Source of the DNA: Leucobacter allii
GTDB lineage: Bacteria; Actinomycetota; Actinomycetes; Actinomycetales; Microbacteriaceae
Direction of reading: 5' to 3'
DNA length: 64,000 bases
Assembly (NCBI RefSeq): GCF_022919155.1
Contig: NZ_CP095045.1
Coordinates: 3,100,001 to 3,164,000, forward strand
Numbering within the stretch: the first letter of the stretch is position 1; each line of letters starts with the position of its first letter. Positions 36,773-45,086 of this stretch are shown one piece after another. The notes beneath the pieces were generated by a model. It did not search any database and was not told where the DNA came from. It saw only the letters and a program-made list of their open reading frames with translations. The position numbers and the translations under genes were made by a program.

Positions 36773-38875
36773 CTAGGCGGCGGCGCGCCGCGCGCGCACC
36801 ACGGCGAAGGCCGTGAGCAGCACGCCGCCGAGGCCCCAGAGGACGAGGAGCACGGCGCTGCCGCCGGCCCCCGCGACCTGCGCGGCGATCGACTGGAAGC
36901 CCGCGAGGGCGGCGCCGACGGGGCTCGCGTCGCCGATCGCCGCGAGCGGCCCAGGCACGGTCGACACGATGCCGACCGCGAAGGCGACCACGAGCAGTGC
37001 GAAGCCGATGAAGCGGCCGAATCCGCCGAGCAGCGCCGAGAGGCCCTGCACCGCGAGCGCGAAGGCGATGCCGGCCAGCAGGGAGAAGCCGAAGAATCCG
37101 GCGCCCTGCGCGAGGCCGTAGCCGAGCGCGATCGGGAGCACGATCCCGGCCGCGGCCCCCTGGATCGCCCCGAGGCCGATCGCGGGGAGCACGCTGCGGA
37201 GCGTGATGTAGCCGACGCCGCGCGCGGCCTCGCGGGTGCGCCGCCAGAGCGGGGCGAGCACGAGGAAGGCGGCCAGCGCCCCAGCCCAGAGGGCGATGCC
37301 CGCGAAGAGCGGCACGCCGGAGGCGTTGAACAGCTCGTCGCTCGCGCCCTCCGCCTGCACCGGGGTCACCGCGGTCTCGGCGAGCGCGTCGCGCTCCGCC
37401 TCGGTCGTGCTCGGGATCCCCTCGACCGCGTCGCCCAGGCCGCCGGCCAGCGCGCCTGCGCCGTCGGCGAGCTCCGTCGTGCCGTCGGCGAGTTCGCCCG
37501 TGCCGTCGGCGAGCTCCGTCGTGCCGTCGGCCAGTTGGGAGGCGCCGTCGGCCAGCTGCGGCACGTTCGCCGCGAGCTCGAAGACCCCCGAGCTCAGCTG
37601 CTGCGCCCCCGATGCGGACTGCTGCGCACCCGAGGCGAGCTGCTCGCCCTGCGCCGCGAAGTCCCCGAGACCCGTGCCGAAGGCGGCGAGACCGTCCTTC
37701 AGCGTATTGAGCTGCGCGTTCGGGTCGCCGCCCTCGGCGGAGCCGGAGCCGAGGACGGACAGCGCATTCGACATCGCATCGCCCATGCCCGTCGCACCGC
37801 TCGCGGCGGTCTGCACACCCGTGCCGATCGTCGCGGCGTGGCCCTGCAGCGTGGTCGACAGACCGGCGCAGTACTCCGGTGCGGCCCCCGAGGCGTAGCA
37901 GTCGGTCACCAGCGGTTCGATGTCGGCACCGAGGTCCTGCGCCCCCGTCCCGGCCGCAGCCAGGCCGTTCTCCAGATCCGCGGAGGGCCCGGCCAGGTCC
38001 GTCTGGAGCTGCGTGAGCGCCGCGATGACCCCCTGCAGCTGGTTCACCACGGCCGTGGCGCCGGCGCCGAGCTGCGCGTACGAGTCGGAGAGCGTGCGGG
38101 CGCCGGCGACGTACGCGCCGACTCCGTCGGCCAGCTGCGTCTGCCCGTTGGCGAGCTCCGAGGCCCCGCTCGCGAGCTGCGAGGTGCCGCTCGAGAGCTG
38201 CTGCGTCCCCGTGGCCAGCTGCGTCGCACCGTCGGCGAGCTGCGTCGCACCGTCCGCGAGCTCGGAGGTGCCGTCGGCGAGCTGGGAGGTGCCGTCGGCG
38301 AGCTCGGCGGCGCCGTCGGCCGCCTCCCCGATCCCGTCGCCGAGCTCGTTGAAGCCGACGTAGACGCCGCCGACGAACTGCTCGCCGAGCTGCTGATTGA
38401 GCACGCTCGTGGCCGTCTGCGTGACGATGCCGGAGAGCGCGGTGTCGATGAGCCGGCCGCGGTCGCTCTCGGAGACGTCGATCGTCGCCTGCTCGGCGTC
38501 CGCGGGGTCCCCCGAGAGGGACGTGGCCGCCGCCGAGAAGTTCTCGGGGATCGTGACGACGGAGGCGTAGCGCCCGTCGTCGAGCCCGGCCTCCGCGTCC
38601 TCCGCATCGGTGAGCACCCAGGTGAAGTTCGACTCGGCGTCGCCCGCGATGAGCTCGCCGGCGAGCACGCGCCCGAGCGGCACGGTCTGACCGTCGACCT
38701 CCGCGCCCTCGTCGAGGTTGACGACGGCCGCCGTGACGTTCTCGAGGCGCTCGGTCGGGTTCCAGAGCCCCCAGAGCAGCAGCCCGGCGACGGTGAGCGG
38801 GACGAGCATGATACCGACGATCGTCGTCCAGCGGACGGGCGAGTTCGTCTTCAGGCGGGTCAGCGCGGCGCTCAT
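36773..38875 (-). CDS. YhgE/Pip-family membrane protein
   Basis: A 700-residue protein of the YhgE/Pip family, related to ABC-2-type membrane proteins. It has one N-terminal helix (TIVGIMLVPLTVAGLLLWGLWNP), then a long extracellular region and five or six C-terminal helices from about residue 510. Between residues 180-252 and again near 440-500 it carries heptad-like repeats of the form x-LADGT-x (also LASGA), which should make long helical stalks. The gene overlaps the MMPL exporter stop by 4 bp (ATGA), so the two products likely work together. The family is linked to phage infection and secretion in Gram-positives; the substrate here is unknown. Confidence 0.88.
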   Translation of the reverse strand: MSAALTRLKTNSPVRWTTIVGIMLVPLTVAGLLLWGLWNPTERLENVTAAVVNLDEGAEVDGQTVPLGRVLAGELIAGDAESNFTWVLTDAEDAEAGLDDGRYASVVTIPENFSAAATSLSGDPADAEQATIDVSESDRGRLIDTALSGIVTQTATSVLNQQLGEQFVGGVYVGFNELGDGIGEAADGAAELADGTSQLADGTSELADGATQLADGATQLATGTQQLSSGTSQLASGASELANGQTQLADGVGAYVAGARTLSDSYAQLGAGATAVVNQLQGVIAALTQLQTDLAGPSADLENGLAAAGTGAQDLGADIEPLVTDCYASGAAPEYCAGLSTTLQGHAATIGTGVQTAASGATGMGDAMSNALSVLGSGSAEGGDPNAQLNTLKDGLAAFGTGLGDFAAQGEQLASGAQQSASGAQQLSSGVFELAANVPQLADGASQLADGTTELADGTGELADGTTELADGAGALAGGLGDAVEGIPSTTEAERDALAETAVTPVQAEGASDELFNASGVPLFAGIALWAGALAAFLVLAPLWRRTREAARGVGYITLRSVLPAIGLGAIQGAAAGIVLPIALGYGLAQGAGFFGFSLLAGIAFALAVQGLSALLGGFGRFIGFALLVVAFAVGIVSTVPGPLAAIGDASPVGAALAGFQSIAAQVAGAGGSAVLLVLWGLGGVLLTAFAVVRARRAAA

Positions 38876-41745
38876 CGGGCGCCCCCTTCCAGGATCGGGG
38901 CCGGTGCTCCGGGGACGGCGTGAGCCCCGGAGCCGTGCAGCCCGGCGTCGTGCGCTCCGCCGCGCGGGCGCACGACGGCGATTCCCTCGGGCAGGATCCG
39001 GTCCGTGAGCGCCTCATCGCCGATCACGACGAGCGTGAGCGTCGGCGCCGCCTCGCGCGCGGCCTCCACGGCCTGCGCCGCGAGCGCGGAGCGCAGCCCG
39101 TCGACGGCGCGCAGCGGCACCGCGGCGCCCGCGCTCGCGAGCGACCGCAGGTCGAGCACGAGGAGCTCGGGCCGATCCCGCAGCGCCTCGCGGAGCGTCT
39201 CGGCCGTCGCCCACGCGGATCGGGCGCGCAGCGAGGAGGCGCGCTCGGGCATCAGCAGGCCGACGGCCTTGACGGTGCCGCCCAGGATCGGGGCGCGTCC
39301 GGTGAGCGCCTCGGCGAGCGCCGAGGCGTCGGGATCCGCCGGATCGAGTCGCAGCGCCTCACCGGGGGCGACCCGGATCTCGGCGATCTCGATCCCGCCC
39401 CCGAGCAGCAGGCGATCGGCGGCGATGCGCGCCTGCGGCAGCTCCGCCGGCCACTCGGCGTGCGCGAGCTCGCGGGCGAGCCCCTCCCCCTCGACGTCGA
39501 AGGAGGGGAGGATCTTCGCGAGCCAGCGCGGCATCCACCAGGCGCGGTCGCCGAGGAGGGCGAGCACCGCGGGCACGAGCGTCATGCGGACGATGAACGC
39601 GTCGACGAACACGCCGACCGCGAGGCCGAGCGCGATGACCTTGATGCTCGGATCGCCCTCCGGCACGAACGCGGCGAAGACCGCGAACATGATGAGGGCC
39701 GCCGCGGTGACCACCTTCGCGCTGCCGACGAAGCCACGGCGGATCGCGGCCTGCGCCGTGGCGCCGTGCACGTACTCCTCCCGGATGCGGGAGACGAGGA
39801 AGACCTCGTAGTCCATCGCGAGCCCGAAGAGCACGCCCATGAGGATGATCGGCATGAAGCTGAGCACCGGCCCCGTCGAGTGGACGTTCAGCGCGCCGTC
39901 GAGCCAGCCCCACTGGAAGACGGCGACGACGGCGCCGAAGGCCGCGCCGACGGACAGCAGGTAGCCGAGGGTCGCCTTGATGGGCACCCACACGGAGCGG
40001 AACACCATCGCGAGGAGGATGAGCGACAGGCCCACGACGAGGATGCCGAACGGCAGCAGCGCCTCGCCGAGGAGATTCGAGACGTCGATGCCGACGGCGG
40101 TGAAGCCGGTGACGGCGAGGCTGACGCCGTACGCGTCCTCCCATTCGTCATGGTGCTCCCGGATCTCGGCGACGAGCGCGGAGGTGCTCTCCGACTGCGG
40201 CCCCTCCTCCGGGATCACCTGGATGATGCCCGTATCGGCGTTCTGGTTCGGGGTCGCGAGCGGCACGTCGGCGACGCCGGGGAGCGCGCGAACCTCGTCG
40301 GCGAGGTCGTCCATGAGCGCGAGCGGGTCGTCGCTGCCGATGATCGACCCGGTGAGGATCAGCGGACCGTTCGCGCCCTCGCCGAAGTGCTCGCCCGTGA
40401 GCTCGTAGGTGATGCGCGCCGGGTCGCTCTCCTCGAGCGTCTCGGCACCGGGGAGGGCGAGGCGGAGGTCGAGGGCGGGGAGCGCCGCAGCGCCGAGGCC
40501 GACGAGCACGACGAGGATGGTGACGATCGGCTTCGCCGTGACTGCGCGCACCCACCCGCCGAAGAAGCGATCCGCGCGGGAGGGGCGGTGCGCGGCGCCG
40601 GCGGGCTCGGCCGCCGGCGCGGGCGGTGCGTCGGCGCCGGCGGTATCGGTGCCGGCCGCATCGGTGCCGTTGGGCTCGGCCGGGGCCCCCGCCGCGCGGG
40701 TCGCGAGCGCCGCGCGCTGCTGCTTCGGCAGGATCCTCGTGCCCGCCATCGCGAGGATCGCGGGAGTGAGGGTGACGCCGATGAGCACCGCGATCGCGAC
40801 GCCCGCCGCCGCCGCGACGCCGAGCGCGGTGAGGAACGGGATGCCGGCGACCGCGAGGCCGAGCAGCGCGATGATGACGGTGAGTCCCGCGAAGACGACC
40901 GCCGAGCCGCTCGTGGCGGTCGCACGCGCGATCGAGTCCTCCACCGCGAGCCCGGAGCGCAGCTGCTCCTGATGCCGGCTGACGATGAAGAGGGTGTAGT
41001 CGATGCCGACCGCGAGGCCGAGCATGAGCGCGAGCATCGGCGTCGTGGAGGTCATCTCGGCGAAGGCGGTCGTGAAGAAGAGGCCGGCGATGGTGACGCC
41101 GACGCCGAGGATCGCGATGATGAGCGGCATGCCCGCGGCGATGAGGGAGCCGAGGGTGAAGAGCAGCACGATGAACGCGATGACGACGCCCAGCGCCTCG
41201 GTCACGGTGAAGCCGGGGATCGAGGTCGAGAACACGTCGCCGCCGTAGGAGACCTCAGCGTCGGCGGGGAGCGCGGCGCGGAGCTCGTCCGTCGCGGAGA
41301 CGATGCCGGCGGAGGTGGCCTCGGGGACATCGCTCTGGCTCGCATCGATCTGGATGGTGATGAGCGCGGCGCGGCCGTCGTCGCTGAGCTCGCTCGGGGC
41401 GAGCTCGGCGAACGGAGAGGTGACGGCGTTCACCTGCGGGAGATCCTCGAGCTCCTCCACGGCATCCGTGATGGCCTGCTCGTACGCCGCGTCATCGGCG
41501 CGTTCGCCGTCGGGGGCGACGACGATGATCGTCGCGCTCGAGCCGCTGACCTCGGGGAAGGTGCGGCCGAGCGTGTCGATCGCCTCCTGCGATTCGGTGC
41601 CGGGGATCGAGATGGGGGCGTTCGCGCCCTGGGAGAAGAGCCCGGCACCCGCGCCGAGCACGGCGAGGATCGCGATCCAGATCACCAGCACGAGCCACTT
41701 GGCGCGGATCGCCCAGCGCCCGATGGCGTGGAGCAGTGTCGACAT
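38872..41745 (-). CDS. MMPL-family exporter with a degenerate ABC-ATPase-like C-terminal extension
   Basis: A 957-residue RND-type MMPL transporter with two blocks of six helices. The first loop region begins after WLVLVIWIAILAVLGAGAGLF. MMPL marks include GLAVGIDYTLFIVSRHQEQL in block one and GLAMDYEVFLVSRIREEYVHG in block two. The normal MMPL core ends near residue 750 (DVEGEGLAR). The last 208 residues are extra. They read like an eroded ABC nucleotide-binding domain: VAPGEALRLDPADP in place of a Walker A loop, EALTGRAPILGGTVKAVG, and DRPELLVLDLRSLASA near a Walker B position. Key Lys and Glu residues are missing. It is divergent from a TetR regulator, which probably controls it. Confidence 0.87.
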   Translation of the reverse strand: MSTLLHAIGRWAIRAKWLVLVIWIAILAVLGAGAGLFSQGANAPISIPGTESQEAIDTLGRTFPEVSGSSATIIVVAPDGERADDAAYEQAITDAVEELEDLPQVNAVTSPFAELAPSELSDDGRAALITIQIDASQSDVPEATSAGIVSATDELRAALPADAEVSYGGDVFSTSIPGFTVTEALGVVIAFIVLLFTLGSLIAAGMPLIIAILGVGVTIAGLFFTTAFAEMTSTTPMLALMLGLAVGIDYTLFIVSRHQEQLRSGLAVEDSIARATATSGSAVVFAGLTVIIALLGLAVAGIPFLTALGVAAAAGVAIAVLIGVTLTPAILAMAGTRILPKQQRAALATRAAGAPAEPNGTDAAGTDTAGADAPPAPAAEPAGAAHRPSRADRFFGGWVRAVTAKPIVTILVVLVGLGAAALPALDLRLALPGAETLEESDPARITYELTGEHFGEGANGPLILTGSIIGSDDPLALMDDLADEVRALPGVADVPLATPNQNADTGIIQVIPEEGPQSESTSALVAEIREHHDEWEDAYGVSLAVTGFTAVGIDVSNLLGEALLPFGILVVGLSLILLAMVFRSVWVPIKATLGYLLSVGAAFGAVVAVFQWGWLDGALNVHSTGPVLSFMPIILMGVLFGLAMDYEVFLVSRIREEYVHGATAQAAIRRGFVGSAKVVTAAALIMFAVFAAFVPEGDPSIKVIALGLAVGVFVDAFIVRMTLVPAVLALLGDRAWWMPRWLAKILPSFDVEGEGLARELAHAEWPAELPQARIAADRLLLGGGIEIAEIRVAPGEALRLDPADPDASALAEALTGRAPILGGTVKAVGLLMPERASSLRARSAWATAETLREALRDRPELLVLDLRSLASAGAAVPLRAVDGLRSALAAQAVEAAREAAPTLTLVVIGDEALTDRILPEGIAVVRPRGGAHDAGLHGSGAHAVPGAPAPILEGGAR

Positions 41746-41866
41746 GCGGGGCAGGCCTTTCGGTCGCGGACGGGTGCCGCGCGTCGGGATCGGCGACGGG
41801 CCGGCGCGCTGCGCGCTGGCGGCGCGCCTGAGGCCTGGGGTCGCCGGGCGCCGTCGCACGGGGTTC

Positions 41867-41904
41867 GATACACGAGTGTATCGGGTTCGATACACTAGTG
41901 TATC
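41867..41904. promoter_or_regulatory. Tandem TetR-type operators GATACAC-N2-GTGTATC
   Basis: Two 16-bp palindromes, GATACACGAGTGTATC (41867-41882) and GATACACTAGTGTATC (41889-41904), are spaced 22 bp apart, about two helix turns, each preceded by GGGTTC. They sit between the divergent exporter and TetR genes and abut the TetR start. A TACACT hexamer in the second site (41891-41896) could be the -10 box, which would explain autorepression. Confidence 0.85.
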
Positions 41905-41910
41905 CAGGGA

Positions 41911-42642
41911 ATGTCCAGCGAACGCCCCGGCGTCGCCCGGGATCGAGAAAGGCCGACGGACCACGTGACCACGCCCCGCCCCACGACCCCCGCGAGCCCG
42001 GCCCCGGCGCCGAGCGCGCGCCGGCTCGCGACCCGCGAACGGCTGCTCGAGGCGGCGGTCGAGGTGTTCGCCGAGGAGGGGCTCCAGGGCGCGTCCGTCG
42101 AGGCCGTGTGCCAGCGGGCCGGGTTCACGCGCGGGGCGTTCTACTCGAACTTCTCGAGCAAGGAGGAGTTGTTCCTCGCCCTGCTCGAGCGGGAATTCGC
42201 GCGGCGCGCGGCGAACCTGGAGGCGAAGACCGCCGAGATCGCGCCCGCGCTCCGCGACCACCAGGGCTCGCTCGATCCCGAGCGCGCCGCCTGCTACATC
42301 ACGGAGTTCCTCGCCCCCGACGGGGACACCGCGAACTGGTACCTGCTCGAGACGGAGTTCGCGCTGCTCGCGATGCGCGATCCGGAGAGCGCACCCGGGT
42401 ACGCAGAGCTGCTCACGCGCTCCTACGCGAGCATCGCGGGGCTCGTCGAGGCCGCCATCGCCGCCGCCGGGCGCCGCTTCACCCTCCCGGCGGAGCACGC
42501 CGTGGCGCTGCTCTCCGGGGAGTACGAGCGCGCGCTGCGCATCGAGGCGCTGGGGGCCGCGCACACGGCGGACGGGCTCGCGGCGCTCCCGACGCGCATC
42601 AGCGAGCTCCTCTTCGCCATCACGGAGCCCCTCGCGGCGTAG
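41911..42642 (+). CDS. TetR/AcrR-family repressor of the MMPL/YhgE operon
   Basis: A 243-residue TetR-family regulator. After a Pro/Ser/Ala-rich leader of about 38 residues comes the DNA-binding domain (RERLLEAAVEVFAEEGLQGA, then SVEAVCQRAGFTRGAFYSNF). A ligand-binding helical domain completes it. The ATG at 41911 is just 6 bp after an operator palindrome and lacks a ribosome site, consistent with a short or absent leader. A GTG at 41965 would remove half of the odd leader and is an alternative. It is divergent from the MMPL exporter and likely represses both directions. Confidence 0.88.
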   Translation: MSSERPGVARDRERPTDHVTTPRPTTPASPAPAPSARRLATRERLLEAAVEVFAEEGLQGASVEAVCQRAGFTRGAFYSNFSSKEELFLALLEREFARRAANLEAKTAEIAPALRDHQGSLDPERAACYITEFLAPDGDTANWYLLETEFALLAMRDPESAPGYAELLTRSYASIAGLVEAAIAAAGRRFTLPAEHAVALLSGEYERALRIEALGAAHTADGLAALPTRISELLFAITEPLAA

Positions 42643-42749
42643 GCGCCTCGCGCCCCGATCCCGCGCACGCACCTCCCGCACGCAGCGCCGCCCTCGCGCG
42701 CCTCTCCCTCGCGCACGCTTCTCCCCCGCGCACGCCCCCTTCCTCCTCC

Positions 42750-42808
42750 TTCGCACGTCAGGAGTTGTCAGCATTCGGGCGGCATACCGACAACGACTGA
42801 CGTGCGAA
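42750..42808. repeat. Long hairpin element with tandem G-A internal loop
   Basis: TTCGCACGTCAG (42750-42761) pairs perfectly with CTGACGTGCGAA (42797-42808). After a GA/GA internal loop, GTTGTC (42764-42769) pairs with GACAAC (42789-42794). The loop of 19 bases is GC-rich. The left side is flanked by a pyrimidine-rich stretch (42655-42749) with repeated GCGCACGC words. It looks like a palindromic intergenic element of unknown function, or a terminator for the TetR gene, rather than a gene. Confidence 0.65.
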
Positions 42809-42928
42809 AGAGCGGACGCGCGAAGCAGCGGACGCGCGAAGCAGCGGACGCGCGAAGCAGCGGACGCGCGAAGCAGCGGACGCGCGAAGCAGCGGACGCG
42901 CGAAGGAGCGGACGTGCGAAGGAGCGGA
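42801..42928. repeat. Eight-copy 16-bp tandem repeat array
   Basis: Eight contiguous 16-bp units follow consensus CGCGCGAAGCAGCGGA. Units 2-6 are identical. Unit 1 has CGTGCGAAAG and units 7-8 GAAGGAG variants. The first unit overlaps the end of the hairpin arm, so the array appears to have grown from it. A purine-rich tail follows (42929-42965). The array separates the TetR gene from the azoreductase stop at 43003. Any reading frame through it yields only low-complexity Arg/Ala/Ser peptides, so I call no gene. Confidence 0.85.
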
Positions 42929-43002
42929 CGAACGGGACGGGCGCGAACGCGAACGTCGAGATGGGGTGTTCGCTCGGGACCGGACGCCCGGGCGTGATGC
43001 CG

Positions 43003-43620
43003 TCAGATCGTGGAGCCGAGTCTGACTGTCTCCGCTTCTGCGTCCGCAAAGAGCGCATCGGCCTCGTCGACGCCGAGCTCCGGGATCCGCTCAGCGAGCG
43101 TGCGACTGGTGCCGACAACATGCACCTCCATGCCGAACGCGGCACCGAGAAGATGACGCAGCGGCGCCGTCGCGAGATGCTCGACCGCGTCCTCTCGCGG
43201 ACCGCCCTGCGATGTGACGATGACCGCGGGTCTTCCGCGGAGCGGCCGCACCTCCGCGTCGAAGGGCGAGGTGATGCCGGGGACATGCACGAGGTCGACC
43301 CACGCCTTCAGCGTCGACGGGATGTTGAAGTTGTACATCGGGGCGCCGATAACGAGCGCATCGGCACCGAGCAGCTCGGCGATGAGCCGTTCCTGGATCT
43401 CCTCCGTCGCACGATCGAGCGGCGCACCCTCGCGGAGCCGCTCGGGCCAGTGCTGGGATCGCTCGCGCAGATGGGATGGCGGATCGGCATGGAGATCGCG
43501 GCTGACGACGGTGTACCCGTCACCGCGGCCGCGCCAGGCCTCGACCGCGGCGCGCGTCAGCCGCCGCGTCCGCGATTCAGCGTCCGCGATCGCAGAGTCG
43601 ATGTGCAGCAGTGTCGGCAT
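43003..43620 (-). CDS. FMN-dependent NADH-azoreductase / quinone reductase (AzoR-like)
   Basis: A 205-residue flavodoxin-fold oxidoreductase. The N-terminal phosphate-binding loop region is HIDSAIADAESRTRRL. The AzoR signature is PMYNFNIPSTLKAWVDLV, and VIVTSQGG lines the FMN site. Such enzymes reduce azo dyes, quinones and nitro compounds with NAD(P)H and protect against quinone stress. It stands alone, with about 115 bp to the E2 gene on the same strand. A quinone-detoxifying role would suit the aromatic context, but no direct link is visible. Confidence 0.88.
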   Translation of the reverse strand: MPTLLHIDSAIADAESRTRRLTRAAVEAWRGRGDGYTVVSRDLHADPPSHLRERSQHWPERLREGAPLDRATEEIQERLIAELLGADALVIGAPMYNFNIPSTLKAWVDLVHVPGITSPFDAEVRPLRGRPAVIVTSQGGPREDAVEHLATAPLRHLLGAAFGMEVHVVGTSRTLAERIPELGVDEADALFADAEAETVRLGSTI

Positions 43621-43736
43621 GGCCGCTCCTTCCGTGTGCGATCCGCCGGAGGCGGCGAGGTGTACTGCTCCTCCACGATGTCATCCCCGGGCGCTCGGGT
43701 CCAGGGGTACCGGCGGGCGCCCCCGGCGACGGAGGC

Positions 43737-45086
43737 TCAGACGAGGATGCTCATCGGCTGCTCGATGCGCCGCGTGAACGCGGCGAGCCACTCGGCGGCG
43801 AGCGCTCCGTCGAGCACGCGATGGTCCGCCGACAGGGTCACCGTCATGACGGTCGCGACCCCGAGCGAGCCGTCCGCCTCCACGACGGGGCGCTTCTCGG
43901 CGGCGCCGACGGCCAGGATGCCGGACTGCGGCGGGTTGAGGATCGCCGAGAACGCGCTCGTCCCGTACATGCCGAGATTCGAGACGGAGAAGGAGCCGCC
44001 CTCGAGCTCGTGCTGCTTGAGCCCGCCGTCCCGAGCACGCTCGGCGAGATCGCGGATCGCGGCGCCGAGTTCGCCGAGCGCGAGGCGCTCCACCCCGCGC
44101 ACGACCGGGGTCAGGAGCCCGCCAGGGACGGAGACCGCGACCGAGATGTCGACGCTCTCGAAGCGACGGGTCGCCTCGTCGGTCCAGATCGCGTTCGCCT
44201 CGGGGACGTCGCGCAGCGCGCCGGCCACCGCCTTCACGACGAAGTCGTTCACCGAGACGCGCGTGCCCTCGATCGCGTTGATCTGCGCCCGGAGCGCCAG
44301 CAGCGCGTCCATCCGGCAGTCGGCGACGAGGTAGAAGTGCGGCACCGTGCTCTTGCTCTCCGCGAGCCGGCGGGCGATCGCCCGGCGCATGCCGGTGTGC
44401 GGCACGTCCGTGAAGCCCGCGGCCGGCCGGGCCACCGACGCCGGGGCGGCCGGTGCCGGGGCCTCCGGCGCCCGGGCGGGAGCCGCTGCCGGGACCGCCG
44501 GCGCGGCGGGAGCCGCCTCGAGCCCCTCGATGTCGCGACGCACGATGCGCCCGTTGGGGCCGGATCCCTGCACACCGCTCAGGTCGAAGCCGCGCTCCCG
44601 CGCGAGCTTGCGCACGAGGGGGCTCGCGAAACGGCGCTCCCCCGGCTCGGGGGCCCCGGCCGCGGGACGCGCTGCGGCAGCGGCGTCAGCGCCAGCCCGA
44701 TCCGGAACCGCCGCCGGATCCGGCACCGCTGCCGGATCCGGCACCGAGGCGGTGTCGATCGAGATGGGTTCGGCGGGGGCCGCCGGGTCGGGCGCCGCCG
44801 ACCCGGACGCCGCCCCCGCCTCGGCGAGCGCCTCCTCCGCGGACTGACCGCCCGTGGCCAGCACGGCGATCGGGGCGCCGACGGCGGCCGACGCGCCGGC
44901 CTCGAGCAAGAGTCCGGCGACGACGCCGCCCTGCTCAGCGGCGTACTCGACGGTGGCCTTCTCGGTCTCGATCTCGACGATCTCCTGCCCGTCGGCCACG
45001 GCGTCCCCCACCGCGACGAGCCAGCCCGCGATCGCGGCCTCGGCCGAGCCCGTCGCGATCTCCGGCATGCGTACGATCGCGGCCAT
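43737..45086 (-). CDS. 2-oxoacid dehydrogenase E2 component (lipoyl acyltransferase)
   Basis: A 449-residue dihydrolipoamide acyltransferase. The N-terminal lipoyl domain has Lys43 in IETEKATVEY. An Ala/Pro-rich linker with DPAAVPDPAAVPD repeats follows. The peripheral subunit-binding domain reads FASPLVRKLARERGFDLSGV, then GSGPNGRIVRRDI. The C-terminal catalytic domain ends with SADHRVLDG, the HxxxDG active site. The ATG shares one base with the E1 stop. The acyl group could be acetyl (acetoin or pyruvate) or branched. The lipoate ligase at 3781 might lipoylate it. No E3 is encoded nearby. Confidence 0.92.
   Translation of the reverse strand: MAAIVRMPEIATGSAEAAIAGWLVAVGDAVADGQEIVEIETEKATVEYAAEQGGVVAGLLLEAGASAAVGAPIAVLATGGQSAEEALAEAGAASGSAAPDPAAPAEPISIDTASVPDPAAVPDPAAVPDRAGADAAAAARPAAGAPEPGERRFASPLVRKLARERGFDLSGVQGSGPNGRIVRRDIEGLEAAPAAPAVPAAAPARAPEAPAPAAPASVARPAAGFTDVPHTGMRRAIARRLAESKSTVPHFYLVADCRMDALLALRAQINAIEGTRVSVNDFVVKAVAGALRDVPEANAIWTDEATRRFESVDISVAVSVPGGLLTPVVRGVERLALGELGAAIRDLAERARDGGLKQHELEGGSFSVSNLGMYGTSAFSAILNPPQSGILAVGAAEKRPVVEADGSLGVATVMTVTLSADHRVLDGALAAEWLAAFTRRIEQPMSILV

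Noticed and set aside
34754..38923. Long plus-strand frame across the binding protein and YhgE genes
   Set aside because: Antisense artefact of high GC; low-complexity composition and no domain signatures.
42801..42928. Tandem repeat as a CRISPR array
   Set aside because: The 16-bp units are directly contiguous with no spacers, and no cas genes are in the window.
42768..43286. Minus-strand frame giving Arg/Ala/Ser repeat peptides across the tandem array
   Set aside because: The repeats come from the DNA array, and the frame overlaps the well-supported azoreductase gene.
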